Positions 20,141-29,095 of a DNA stretch of 64,000 nucleotides are shown here, piece by piece (position 1 is the stretch's first letter; every line of letters begins with the position of its first letter). The stretch lies in contig CBDHDM010000044.1 of assembly GCA_965261315.1 (NCBI GenBank), positions 1 to 64,000 on the forward strand, in the 5' to 3' direction. A program made the position numbers and the translations under genes. The DNA comes from Endozoicomonas sp965261315 (GTDB taxonomy: Bacteria; Pseudomonadota; Gammaproteobacteria; Pseudomonadales; Endozoicomonadaceae). Below the pieces are notes generated by a model that worked only from the letters and a program-made list of their open reading frames with translations, did not search any database and was not told where the DNA came from.

Positions 20141-20168
20141 ATTCTACGGAACTCACCCGAGATAACAA
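20141..20168 (-). promoter_or_regulatory. rrn promoter, distal (weaker)
   Basis: On the minus strand TTGTTA, a 16-bp spacer and TAGAAT are followed by GCGCCGC. The -35 matches only four of six bases, but spacing and discriminator copy the other two promoters. The rest of 19567-20209 holds leader and spacer sequence with no gene. Confidence 0.55.
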
Positions 20169-20209
20169 CCCGTGGTTATTACCTACAACATAAGTCGTAT
20201 ATATAACGA

Positions 20210-20809
20210 CTACCGATTCAGGAAAGGCAGGCGTTTAACTTTACGCAATCTGAGGATAAAGAGTAACGTGAGTACAGAGCCATATATCAGTGGCTCGGTA
20301 TAATCACTTTTCACTAGCCATAGAAAATGAACAACGGCAAAAATGGCTGCAACATACACCAGCCGATGTAACTGCCCCCACTGCTTACCCAGCCGCTTCA
20401 TCATTTTTTTTGTTGATGTAACACCCAGGGCAATCAGGATAGATAAGGCGAAAGCACCAACTACTATATAAGAGCGTTTATAAAGGTCCTCTAAAAGCGT
20501 CTGCCATTGCCAAGCCAGCATAAAAGCAAGATAAGCCATTAGATGGAGTATTGCGTAAAACAAGGAGAACAAACCCAGCATTCGTCGAAAGCGTATCAAC
20601 TTTCCTATACCAGTAATGCGTCGAGCAGGTGAGATGGACAACGACAACAACAGGAATATTAATGCCCACTCTCCAAACCCATGAGTCAGAGCGTTGGCAG
20701 GATCGGGACCCAGATTATTATTAACTGCCTTGTTAGCCAGATTAGCCAATGGCAAAAGACTAAGAGGAAAAACCACCCACTTAATTCGTGCAACCAGATC
20801 CATTGGCAC
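20210..20809 (-). CDS. msrQ: MsrQ, heme-binding membrane subunit of the MsrPQ reductase
   Basis: A 199-aa integral membrane protein of the YedZ family. It passes electrons from the quinone pool or flavins to MsrP, which repairs oxidised methionine in periplasmic proteins. About six membrane segments are visible; heme ligands are expected at H in LFYAILHLMAYLAF and at H in WGQLHRLVYVAAIFAVVHFL. Family motifs include the N-terminal FGEWALIFLLLSLSISPARR. It lies 17 bases downstream of msrP on the same strand and is surely co-transcribed. The frame is intact. Confidence 0.93.
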   Translation of the reverse strand: MPMDLVARIKWVVFPLSLLPLANLANKAVNNNLGPDPANALTHGFGEWALIFLLLSLSISPARRITGIGKLIRFRRMLGLFSLFYAILHLMAYLAFMLAWQWQTLLEDLYKRSYIVVGAFALSILIALGVTSTKKMMKRLGKQWGQLHRLVYVAAIFAVVHFLWLVKSDYTEPLIYGSVLTLLFILRLRKVKRLPFLNR

Positions 20810-20826
20810 AGCTCCTCATACAAACC

Positions 20827-21858
20827 TTAGTAAAAACGACTCAAGTCCATACCTTTATAGAGATCCGCCACTTCTTCCTCATAGCCATTGAAACGACGAG
20901 TCTCGATTCGGTTAGGAGAAAGCAATGTACCAGGCAGTCGTCGCTCATTTTTCTGACTCCAGCGAGGATGATCAACCGCCGGATTTACATTGGCATAAAA
21001 TCCGTACTCATCAGGAGCTGATGCTTCCCAAGTCGTTTTAGGCTGTTGTGCCGTCAGCCGGATTTTCACAATGGATTTAATACTTTTAAAACCATATTTC
21101 CAGGGCACCACCAGCCTGAATGGCGCTCCATTCTGATTAGGCAATATATCACCGTATAATCCTGTCGCCATCAGTGTAAGCGGGTTCATCGCTTCATCAA
21201 TTCTCAGTCCCTCAACATAGGGCCAATCCAGAGAACCAAAGGATGCCTTCTGTCCTGACATCTGCTCAGGGTCATGCAGAGTCGTAAACTCAACAAAATG
21301 AGCATTCGACGTGGGCTCGAACTGCTTAAGGATATGAGCCAGAGGGATACCAATCCATGGAATCACCATGGACCAGGCTTCAACACACCGGAGCCGATAG
21401 ATGCGCTCTTCCATAACATGCGGCTTAAGAATATCTTCCAGATGGTATCGACCGGGCTTTGCTACTTCCCCTTCAACGACCACTGACCATGGATCGGTGT
21501 TCAGAGTGTGAGCATTCCTGACCGGATCACCTTTGCCAGTGCCAAACTCATAAAAGTTATTGTAGGTGGTAACATCTTTATAGGGTGTCAAAGGCTCTGA
21601 TGTTCCGTACCCGCCTTTCTGAGCCGTACTGACTTTTTGCTTTAGCCACTCAGCCCCATTGGAAGATGAGATACGCTCTCCTTCAGCAGTGTTACTGACA
21701 GCTTCTCCTTCCTGAGAGCATCCAGCCAGCATCAGGCCAAGTCCTGCCATGGCAAAGTGGCTGGACTGCTGTAAAAAGCGCCGCCGCTCATGGTAAATGT
21801 GCTCCGGGGTTATCTCACTACCGCTAACTGACGATCTTTTTTTTATTTTCAGCAGCAT
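20827..21858 (-). CDS. msrP: MsrP, periplasmic methionine sulfoxide reductase catalytic subunit
   Basis: A 343-aa molybdopterin enzyme (YedY family). A Tat signal is clear (RRRFLQQSSHFAMAGLGLML followed by AGC). Core motifs follow: PWSVVVEGEVAKPGRYHLED, YRLRCVEAWSMVIPWIGIPL with the Mo-ligating cysteine in RCVEAW, and PNQNGAPFRLVVPWKYGFKS. The C-terminal NERRLPGTLLSPNRIETRRF is also typical. It reduces methionine sulfoxide in envelope proteins, using electrons from MsrQ. The length is normal. The pair probably responds to oxidative or chlorine stress; a HypT-like regulator lies 4 kb away. Confidence 0.95.
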   Translation of the reverse strand: MLLKIKKRSSVSGSEITPEHIYHERRRFLQQSSHFAMAGLGLMLAGCSQEGEAVSNTAEGERISSSNGAEWLKQKVSTAQKGGYGTSEPLTPYKDVTTYNNFYEFGTGKGDPVRNAHTLNTDPWSVVVEGEVAKPGRYHLEDILKPHVMEERIYRLRCVEAWSMVIPWIGIPLAHILKQFEPTSNAHFVEFTTLHDPEQMSGQKASFGSLDWPYVEGLRIDEAMNPLTLMATGLYGDILPNQNGAPFRLVVPWKYGFKSIKSIVKIRLTAQQPKTTWEASAPDEYGFYANVNPAVDHPRWSQKNERRLPGTLLSPNRIETRRFNGYEEEVADLYKGMDLSRFY

Positions 21859-22067
21859 AACCGTTCCTTATACACCAAATAATTTTATGCCGAGCAGATC
21901 GCACGACTGGACGCCAATAATATTTATTCACCTTAAAGTTAAACCCGGAAGTTTTTACTGGCATAAAGTCAAAATAACTGAAATTCCAATAATCAACCGC
22001 TCATTGCATCAGCATTTCCATCAAGAGATCTACTATCTTAAATTTATATTACCTTTAGGGGTGACGA

Positions 22068-24254
22068 GTGGATACTCTATCAGAATCAATGGGAAGCCTG
22101 AACCAGTACAAAAGTCAGAGCCCGCCATCCGCGCCTGCGCAAAAAAACAATCAAGTTTCCTCAAAAAAAACAACGACAGGTTATACGGTTCAACCATTAC
22201 AAACCGATGCTCTGCCCTATATGCCTTTATTACCGAGCAATGAAAATGAAAAAAAAATCTCAAATTTCTCGATAACATCTCATCAACAGCAAAGTGCAGA
22301 ATTTACAGCCATTACGCTCAATGATAATAACGCTGACTGCATTACGGATCTGCTCAAAGAAATAGAAACCATAGGAATAGATAATTATCTGCCTATCAAC
22401 AAACTGAATAGTATGACCCTCAAGGATTATTATTTATTTATTGAAAAAACACTCAGGGAAGTAGAATCGATTGCTAATCGGGAAAAGGGCGGATCGTTAT
22501 CCTGCGTAAAAAAATGCCTGTATGGAATGATTTTATTATCCGCAGCGACTGGAGCCAGCAGTGCCCTGCTGGGTGTTATGCCTCTCGGGGTTGAGGCAAC
22601 ACCCACTGATCGCGCCATTGGCATCACCCAGTTTCTACTGTCGTTTACTTTTGCCCAGGGTGTGTCCCATACCAACGCGATGTACAACTTGATCAGAAAA
22701 GTAGATCGTCAGTTAACCCGATGTTTTCATGCCAGTACGGATGGCTGCGGGGAAGGCTTATCCATGCTATCCGGTATCCGGGAGTCGATCTCGAAGATGA
22801 GCTGGAAAGATACCGTCTTATTTGCAACAGCTCTGGGTATTGCTTTTTATGCCCCGATGCAAAGCGCCTTGAATAGCCGTAATGGCGTCATCAATCTGAT
22901 CACCGGGAGCAGTCAGGACCCATCACTGAAAAAAATCGGAGCAGCCGCAGGCAGTACCCTGATGGCTCTAAACTGGACGGCCGGAACCAGCCTTGCCCTG
23001 ATGATGGCATCCAGTCTGTTCGACGGCTATAAAAAAGATCTGGAGACACTGTGGCATGGCGCCAGTGCGGAACAGAGAAATATTACGAAGCAGATAGACA
23101 TGATTCGCAAGCGGTTGATCAGTGACCATTTTTACGTTGACAACGCCCCTCTAACAAGAGAGCGGCTGGCTCCGCTGGCCGATCCGGAAATCTCTGAAAG
23201 TTTTCTGTTTGCACTGGAGCTACTGAAATCTCAATCCCGGGAAGACGCTTCTGAACTTCCGCCTGAATTACAGAGCCTGCTCAAGAACCTGGGGCTGGAC
23301 ACACCGGAAAAACAACAACAGGCCATCACTGACCTTGAAAAACGTCTGGGAGCAAAAGGTTCACGTCAGATTGATTCAAGGTCTCAACTTATCAGCGTGC
23401 TCACGCAGGCACTTGAGTCTCCGATATTAGGTAAAACGGTGTTGGCAAAGCTTGGTGATGACTCGGTCAAATATTCAGACAGCACCGCAAGGACACAGGC
23501 AGTGTTCAGACTTTTGGTGCGAATAACCACTAACTGGCTGTCGTTAAATTGTCTCGCCCTCACGCTTGTCACTCCAGGCGTGGTCAACCATTACAAAGCG
23601 TATATGGAGAATCCAGCGGCACCGGTTGATTGCCAAGCCCTGCAGGCGCTGCTTAATTCCACAGGCATCGAACCGTATGATGAGTTCTCGTTTGAACTTG
23701 GTCTGGGCGCTTATATGGCCAAGGGGTTTTCGTTAAGCAATTCAGCGGTTAAATCCCTGGAAATACTGATGATACCCATAAGCTTTATGCTGGCTGGATG
23801 TGATATGGACAATATGACCCGGGCAGTTAAAACAATGTTTCGGGGTTTTGATGGTATCTCCACTGCAGCCGGGCTGATCGGCGTATTCGTCTACAACTGG
23901 ATTTTAAGTTCAGCGGGTAATAAATATCAGGAGTATCTTGACTTGCTGGAGTGCGATATTGGTGTCCCGGATTCACCAATGGTTGAAGAATTTGACAGCG
24001 TTGCCCAGTTCACCCAGCTATTAATGACTATTATCTTTGTGCATCTTTACATAACCAGCTTTAAAAGCTTGCTCAGAAAACTGCCTCTACCTCTTCGCCC
24101 GCGCTCATGCGACTGTCCTTCTGCTCCGGATGCGAAGACAGCCAGACACGACCAGCGAGTTACCAGTGACAGTGAAAGCCAAAAGCAAAAAGATGAAGGG
24201 GAAGAGCTGATCCGTCAGGCCACAGTACACCCCATGATGGAAGCAGCACTTTAA
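22068..24254 (+). CDS. Large orphan multi-pass membrane protein
   Basis: A 728-aa protein starting at GTG after AGGGGTGACGA. Residues 1-75 are polar and rich in Ser, Pro and Gln, without a signal peptide. About eight hydrophobic segments follow, near residues 148-172, 185-202, 243-262, 284-312, 485-510, 560-575, 600-620 and 655-675. A polar central block of about 160 residues (330-480) contains Leu-rich helices such as LPPELQSLLKNLGLDTPEKQ. The C-terminal 60 residues are charged and polar. No family recognised. It is flanked by a long promoter region and a perfect terminator, so it is a single-gene unit. The polar N-terminus plus membrane bundle would suit a host-directed or surface protein, but that is speculation. 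Confidence 0.6.
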   Translation: MDTLSESMGSLNQYKSQSPPSAPAQKNNQVSSKKTTTGYTVQPLQTDALPYMPLLPSNENEKKISNFSITSHQQQSAEFTAITLNDNNADCITDLLKEIETIGIDNYLPINKLNSMTLKDYYLFIEKTLREVESIANREKGGSLSCVKKCLYGMILLSAATGASSALLGVMPLGVEATPTDRAIGITQFLLSFTFAQGVSHTNAMYNLIRKVDRQLTRCFHASTDGCGEGLSMLSGIRESISKMSWKDTVLFATALGIAFYAPMQSALNSRNGVINLITGSSQDPSLKKIGAAAGSTLMALNWTAGTSLALMMASSLFDGYKKDLETLWHGASAEQRNITKQIDMIRKRLISDHFYVDNAPLTRERLAPLADPEISESFLFALELLKSQSREDASELPPELQSLLKNLGLDTPEKQQQAITDLEKRLGAKGSRQIDSRSQLISVLTQALESPILGKTVLAKLGDDSVKYSDSTARTQAVFRLLVRITTNWLSLNCLALTLVTPGVVNHYKAYMENPAAPVDCQALQALLNSTGIEPYDEFSFELGLGAYMAKGFSLSNSAVKSLEILMIPISFMLAGCDMDNMTRAVKTMFRGFDGISTAAGLIGVFVYNWILSSAGNKYQEYLDLLECDIGVPDSPMVEEFDSVAQFTQLLMTIIFVHLYITSFKSLLRKLPLPLRPRSCDCPSAPDAKTARHDQRVTSDSESQKQKDEGEELIRQATVHPMMEAAL

Positions 24255-24344
24255 AAGCAGTGTTTTAAAAGATAGTCGTTTTATTCACCACGGTACCCAG
24301 AGCGTAATCATAGCAAGCTTCTTGTTGCTTCTACCCCGGAAGTT

Positions 24345-24383
24345 GATACTAAAAAAGTCGGCATAGCCGACTTTTTTAGTATC
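24345..24383. terminator. Perfect 18-bp bidirectional terminator
   Basis: GATACTAAAAAAGTCGGC and GCCGACTTTTTTAGTATC are exact reverse complements around ATA. It serves the 728-aa gene on one strand and the pssA remnant on the other. Confidence 0.9.
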
Positions 24384-24387
24384 AGGA

Positions 24388-25226
24388 TTATGCGTCATGC
24401 CCTCCCTTATTCTCACCCAGTCTCCAGATAGCGGTCACTGGGCCAGAGCAGGCATAAACCAGAAAGATCAGCAGTAGTGTTCGGGGCGGGTCCATAAAGA
24501 CCACAGCAAAAGCCAGAACAATCGCCAGCAGGAACACAAAGTGCACCCGTCCTCTCAGATCAATTTTCTTGAAACTGTGATAGCGAATATTACTCACCAT
24601 AAGAACACCTGCTCCACCGGTAATCAGTGCTCCAAGTAGTGCCACAAAGGTAGAGTCACCGTTGAAGCCAAAGTCACTTAACGCCCATACCATACCAATC
24701 ACCAGGGCTGCTGCAGCGGGGGCTGGCAAGGCCCGGTAAAGTATCGGCTGTCTGTTACTTCAATCTGGGCGTTAAATCGGGCCAGACGCAGAGCCGCACA
24801 GGCCCGCATAAACGAACGCGACCATCCAGCCGAACTTGCCCAGATCATGTAGAGCCCAACTGAATGTTACCAGGGCAGGGGCAACACCAAAGGTGACCAT
24901 ATCCGCCAGGCTGTCATACTGCTCACCAAACTTTGCTCATGGTATTGGTCATTCTGGCTACACGACCATCCAGACCATCCAGAATCATGGCGACAAATAC
25001 TGCAATACAGGCCAGGGAAAAGTTACCCCGCCTGCGCAGCAATAATGGCGTAAAAACCGCAAAACAGGTTACCGGTGGTGAAAAGGTTGGGTAACAGGTA
25101 GATCCCTTTGCGACGGATAGCCTGTCCTTCTTCAATCACCTCTTCTTCGTGCTCGTCTATAGGAAAAAAACCGTCAACGGCATCTTGATTACTCTCCGGC
25201 TTTTCCATTTTCTCAGTCATTGACAC
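24388..25226 (-). pseudogene. pssA: pssA, phosphatidylserine synthase, with five +1 homopolymer shifts
   Basis: The pieces together spell a complete CDP-diacylglycerol-serine O-phosphatidyltransferase: GIYLLPNLFTTGNLFCGFYA, then ILDGLDGRVARMTNTMSK with the CDP-alcohol phosphotransferase motif, FGEQYDSLADMVTFGVAP, AALRLARFNAQIEVTDSRYF, and the membrane C-terminus to 24388. Restoring the frame needs removal of one base from each of five runs: CCCC 25026-25029, TTT about 24933, CCC 24803-24805, CCC 24732-24734 and GGGGG 24718-24722. No nonsense substitution is seen. The enzyme makes the precursor of phosphatidylethanolamine and is normally essential, so either a second copy exists or these are sequence errors. 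Confidence 0.85.
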
Positions 25227-25351
25227 ATCTGCTCATCATTACAGAACCAGCGTGAGACTGTATCACGAATACTCATTTTTCGGGATACAGTCAGATCAAA
25301 CTTCGAGACTGTTAACGTTTCATTTGTGTGGCTCAGTACTGACGGGAACGC

Positions 25352-26275
25352 CTAAGTCAGAGACCACCCTTGCTGGCATCGCTTACGGAGTGAGGACCAG
25401 AACTGCTCAGCCCCTGCATGGAGTCGGACATCATTCCGGTAGAGTTTGATCTCAACAGAACCCCAATATTCCTGATGCTTTTCCGGATCGACGAAGTCCA
25501 CCAGCTGCCCGCGGGCCAGCTCATCAACAATGGCATACCCCGGCAGCCAGGCAATGCCACTGCCATTCAATGCCATAACTTTCAACAGGTTAGTCAGCGA
25601 AGACTCCATAACCGGCTGAAACCGGGGAAGGTCATCAATAGCCCGGAGCAAACCATTAACCTGCCGCCCCATAAACGCTGCCGGGCTGTAACCCAGAATA
25701 GGGACAGGCTCTGCCTGGTCAGGCTTGAAGAGAGGCAAACCATCGGTATCTGGCGCACAAACAGGTCGAAGTTCGGTGTTACCCAGGGAAAGGCACAGGA
25801 AAGGAGGCTGCATCAGGGCTTCAATATCGAAAGCCAGGAGAAAATCACATCGCCCTTCCTGAAGGGCCTCGACAGCAAGGTCAACATCAATACTCTCGAC
25901 CCGACTTCTCAGAACATGGCCATCATTGCTCATGGTCTGTATCAGTTCTGGTAACAGCGTTACGGAAAGGGAGTGAGCTGCAGCAAAGTCCAGCGGCTGT
26001 GGTCCTACACCATTCTGACCTTTCAGCTGGTGCAGACCATCTTCCATCTGTCGAAGCAGATTTCTGGCAGTGGTATGAAACAGCCGCCCCTCCGGAGTCA
26101 GTGTCAGAGGTATAGTGGCTCGATCAATCAACTCAACACCGAGCGATTGCTCAAGGCTGCGTATACGACGACTGAATGCCGGTTGAGTGACATTCCGCAG
26201 CTGCGCAGCCCGGGAAAAGTTGCGCAGCTCCGCTAAAGCCAGAAAATCTTCCAGCCATTTGGTTTCCAGGTTCAT
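25352..26275 (-). CDS. hypT: LysR-type regulator, HypT (YjiE)-like
   Basis: A 307-aa LysR protein with the N-terminal winged helix (WLEDFLALAELRNFSRAAQL, then RNVTQPAFSRRIRSLEQSLG) and a periplasmic-binding-like effector domain. The opening ETKWLEDFLAL, the AAAHSLSVTLLPELIQTM block and GSGIAWLPGYAIVDEL resemble E. coli HypT, the hypochlorite-responsive activator. In E. coli this gene also neighbours iadA, which supports the call. The frame is intact, although both flanking genes are ruined. It starts within the tail of the iadA remnant. Confidence 0.75.
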   Translation of the reverse strand: MNLETKWLEDFLALAELRNFSRAAQLRNVTQPAFSRRIRSLEQSLGVELIDRATIPLTLTPEGRLFHTTARNLLRQMEDGLHQLKGQNGVGPQPLDFAAAHSLSVTLLPELIQTMSNDGHVLRSRVESIDVDLAVEALQEGRCDFLLAFDIEALMQPPFLCLSLGNTELRPVCAPDTDGLPLFKPDQAEPVPILGYSPAAFMGRQVNGLLRAIDDLPRFQPVMESSLTNLLKVMALNGSGIAWLPGYAIVDELARGQLVDFVDPEKHQEYWGSVEIKLYRNDVRLHAGAEQFWSSLRKRCQQGWSLT

Positions 26276-27045
26276 CCAGACTCAGAGCTATTCGACTTTT
26301 TGCAATACCCACTGAGTCTGCCACATTCGTCGAAAGGAGGGAAAAGATATCGCTCAAGCCAAGATCGATATCCAGAAGCCTGGGTATCGCCTTGAGGTTA
26401 GAATCCACATTGGCCGCCGTAACACCAACCATCTCGCCCTTGGCATTAAACTTCGGCATACTGCCATTGCCGTCTGAGCCGATAGTTAACTGGCTGATAG
26501 ATACACCCTTGGACAGCGCATAACGAATTCTTTCCGCAATATTATTGAGCCATGCACCACCAGAGGTTAAGTCGATATGCCCACCCCGTTTTGCCAGATC
26601 GACAGCTTCGGCAAAAATACTTTAGTTACGGTTAATATGGGTTGGTGAAAAATGCTGAATCGGCAGCCCCATGGTAATCAGGTGATTAATCTGGGCCATA
26701 GGGTCTGGAAGGTCGCCCATATGAATGTGAAGGCCCCCTTTCTTTCCGGAAACCATTCCCCCGATACGGATGTCAAATGCCATTTGAGCGAGCACTTCCG
26801 TGGAAGGGAATGAGCAACGGTGGCTTGCCAGAGCAACCTTAACCCCCATGACCTTATCCACATAAACCATATCGTCCCAGATGGAACCGGTGATGGTTCG
26901 GGTTGGCACCTCATAGAACCCGTGTGCATGAAGGCATTCAAACCTTCAAGTTCCAGTGCCTTCACCTTCGCGTACAGATCCTTTAGTGAACGGATAATAA
27001 TATCCGTTTCAAGAATGCCCAACAGAGGTTGAGCCTACTTTTTGA
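26276..27045 (-). pseudogene. iadA: iadA (isoaspartyl dipeptidase), middle and C-terminal remnant
   Basis: Recognisable IadA blocks in order: VGSTSV, ILETDIIIRSLKDLYAKVKA, FMHTGS, then after a frame change PTRTITGSIWDDMVYVDKVM, LASHRCSFPSTEVLAQMAFD, HIHMGDLPDP, HFSPTHINRN followed by an in-frame TAA (at about 26622), FAEAVDLAKRGGHIDLTSGG, and MPKFNAKGEMVGVT. Frameshifts lie near 27030 and 26927, and the last 60 or so residues are absent where the LysR gene begins. IadA hydrolyses isoaspartyl dipeptides from damaged proteins. The matching N-terminus lies at 28870-29057, beyond an insert of about 1.8 kb. Confidence 0.8.
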
Positions 27046-27121
27046 CGCTCGGAGAAAAAGACTAATGGCAGATCAGGATACCTGGGTTGGGTACTCAGAA
27101 GAAATACCGATCTTTAATTCA

Positions 27122-28408
27122 TCACTTCAAGTAAGCTAACAGATCTAGATCGCGAGGATCATCTTGATCCATTAAATCTTGTTGATTACCTTTTGGTATG
27201 GGCAGCTGCTCTATAGCCTTATCTTTAGAAGAGTCGGGATTAGCATTTCGAATACTGTTTAGAATCTTTATCTCACACAATCGCTTTAATCCTGTGGGTT
27301 CCGAGCAAGGAAAAGTATTGATTTGGTCCACGAATTGATCGAACTTTTCCCGATCTATTTGAGATTTTTTCGTCTTGCCTACATTGGCATCAGCCACTTT
27401 TAAAAGCCCTAACCTGCTTTCTTTGGTGCAAAATTCCGCCCCATGTTTCTTCAAAACATACGTTATTAAATTACCCTTAGCCCGCCTCGCTGCATGTTCA
27501 AAGGGAGTTCCTGCTGGCTTATTTTTGCTTTTTTTATCAATCACTTTGTCGTCTGCACCATGAGCCATCAACAAGCAGGCTGTTTTACCACTGTAGAAAG
27601 GCATACCTTCAACAAATTTATCCAAACCCGAAATACAAACCTGATGCAATGGTGTTTCTCCATTCTTGTTGGCTGCGTTCACGTCAGCATCCTGTTTCAG
27701 CAACTTCTCGGCAGCATGAAACTGGCTGCGTTGGGCAGCGGCGTGCAGAGGCGTCTCGTTATGTTTGTCTCTGACATTTACATCAATGGTGCGCCTTTGC
27801 ATGCCCGGGGGGTTACGTACCAGGATTTCGATCAAATCTGCAAAGTTATTCTCAGCAGCATAATGAAGGATGGTTCTTCCCTGAGAATCAACTCGGCGCA
27901 TATCAGCAAAGTTATTGAGTAAGGCTTCCACGCCTTTCCTCCTTGCATTTCGACCCTCTTCGCTTTGATCAGGCCGACAGCTCTTACGCATTCTAGATAA
28001 ATCAGCCCCGCAAATCAGATCTAAAGCGGAGAAATCATTGCCATCTGTGGTGTCAATATTGTCCAATTGGCCTGAAGCAATCATTGCCTCAATGGCATAT
28101 CCATTCCCTGAAATTGCAGCATAATGGAGCGGAGTATAGTCGTGGAATTCACCTTTGGTCATTGGCCTGTTTAAGTCTGCACCTCGATCAAGATAGTCTC
28201 GTATTTCATCCATAGTATGAATTTTACGCTCAACAAGTTGCTTACAAAAACGATTGTGTATTGCCCGCGAAAACCTAGGATTCATATGGCCTTGGAGCCC
28301 GATTTGCTGCTCTCCGGCAGCGGCCCCATTATTAGCTCCGAATGAAGGATTTCTTGCTGCTTGTAGCACTCCCGCCATATCTGCGGCCAAATTAGAGTAA
28401 CAATTCAT
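27122..28408 (-). CDS. Ankyrin-repeat protein
   Basis: A 428-aa soluble protein without signal peptide. Ankyrin repeats are seen near residues 88-120 (DYTPLHYAAISGNGYAIEAM), 176-200 (GRTILHYAAENNFADLIEIL), 214-248 (NETPLHAAAQRSQFHAAEKL) and 249-285 (NGETPLHQVC). A less regular C-terminal region is charged. A strong ribosome site AGGAG precedes ATG at 28408. Ankyrin proteins mediate protein-protein binding and are common effectors of host-associated bacteria; that role is inferred. The gene sits inside the broken iadA locus together with an rplI tail, so it arrived as part of an insertion. Confidence 0.8.
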   Translation of the reverse strand: MNCYSNLAADMAGVLQAARNPSFGANNGAAAGEQQIGLQGHMNPRFSRAIHNRFCKQLVERKIHTMDEIRDYLDRGADLNRPMTKGEFHDYTPLHYAAISGNGYAIEAMIASGQLDNIDTTDGNDFSALDLICGADLSRMRKSCRPDQSEEGRNARRKGVEALLNNFADMRRVDSQGRTILHYAAENNFADLIEILVRNPPGMQRRTIDVNVRDKHNETPLHAAAQRSQFHAAEKLLKQDADVNAANKNGETPLHQVCISGLDKFVEGMPFYSGKTACLLMAHGADDKVIDKKSKNKPAGTPFEHAARRAKGNLITYVLKKHGAEFCTKESRLGLLKVADANVGKTKKSQIDREKFDQFVDQINTFPCSEPTGLKRLCEIKILNSIRNANPDSSKDKAIEQLPIPKGNQQDLMDQDDPRDLDLLAYLK

Positions 28409-28600
28409 TTTTTTCTCCTAATTTATTATTATCTATTAATTAACGTCCTTTCGTTATGAAAAAGTTAACTATCCGATTAGATTGACCAATAATATTGAAA
28501 AAAGTTCACGCACTGATCAATGCTGTTGGTAACGTTCCTGACCTGAAAACTGGCAAAAAAAACCCGGAGACTCGTTAAAGTTCCGGGTTTTTACTATCCG
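28409..28600. terminator. Intergenic region with terminator
   Basis: Minus-strand stem AACCCGGA / TCCGGGTT followed by a T-run (28558-28588) ends the rplI tail. The same stretch on the plus strand, about 28497-28579, is an open scrap containing VHALINAVGNVPDLKTGK and ending at TAA, without a start; it may be the tail of an unknown displaced gene. The rest looks like the ankyrin gene's promoter region. Confidence 0.6.
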
Positions 28601-28613
28601 TTAATTGAGCTGA

Positions 28614-28870
28614 TTATTCAGCTTCGATGAACACCTTGATAGTTGCAGCAATATCAGTATGCAGCTGAACGCCAACATCGTACTCACTAACAGCACGGAT
28701 TGAACCTTCAGGCAGACGGATTTCGCTCTTGGCAACAGCAACACCGGCAGAAGTGATGGCTTCAGCCAGATCACGAGCAGCGATGGAACCGAACAGCTTA
28801 CCTTCATCGCCAGCTTTGGCAACCAGAGTCAGTTCGATTTAAGTCATTTCAGCAGCACACTTCTCAGCTG
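28614..28870 (-). pseudogene. rplI: rplI (ribosomal protein L9), C-terminal fragment
   Basis: The minus strand encodes AAEKCAAEMT, an in-frame TAA at 28839-28841, then IELTLVAKAGDEGKLFGSIA, KSEIRLPEGSIRAVSEYDVG and QLHTDIAATIKVFIEAE, the central helix end and C-terminal domain of L9. The N-terminal half is absent. The upstream end is fused in frame to the IadA N-terminus at about 28870. L9 is normally encoded once, beside rpsR, so an intact copy should exist elsewhere. Confidence 0.85.
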
Positions 28871-29057
28871 CACTATGCTGGTCAATCAAGCCTGGCCCAA
28901 CGATTGCCCCCTGCATATCAACAACGCGACAATCTCCGGGCAGTATCTGATCAACCTTATCTTCGATGGCAACGATTTTGCCAGCACACACCAGAATGTC
29001 TTTTTTCCCGAGATACTTCGGTGAATACAACTCGGCATTTTTCAGTAATAGAAACAT
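28870..29057 (-). pseudogene. iadA: iadA, N-terminal remnant
   Basis: Starts MFLLLKNAELYSPKYLGKKD with GGGGA upstream and runs to AIVGPGLIDQH, the first metal-site motif of the amidohydrolase fold, where it breaks off into rplI sequence. In an intact gene a glycine-rich GGGGE loop would follow. The continuation is found 1.8 kb away at 26276-27045. It is 38 bases downstream of the racemase gene, probably one former operon. Confidence 0.8.
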
Positions 29058-29095
29058 GATTCCCCCAATCCACAAAAAAACCGATAAATAAGAAT

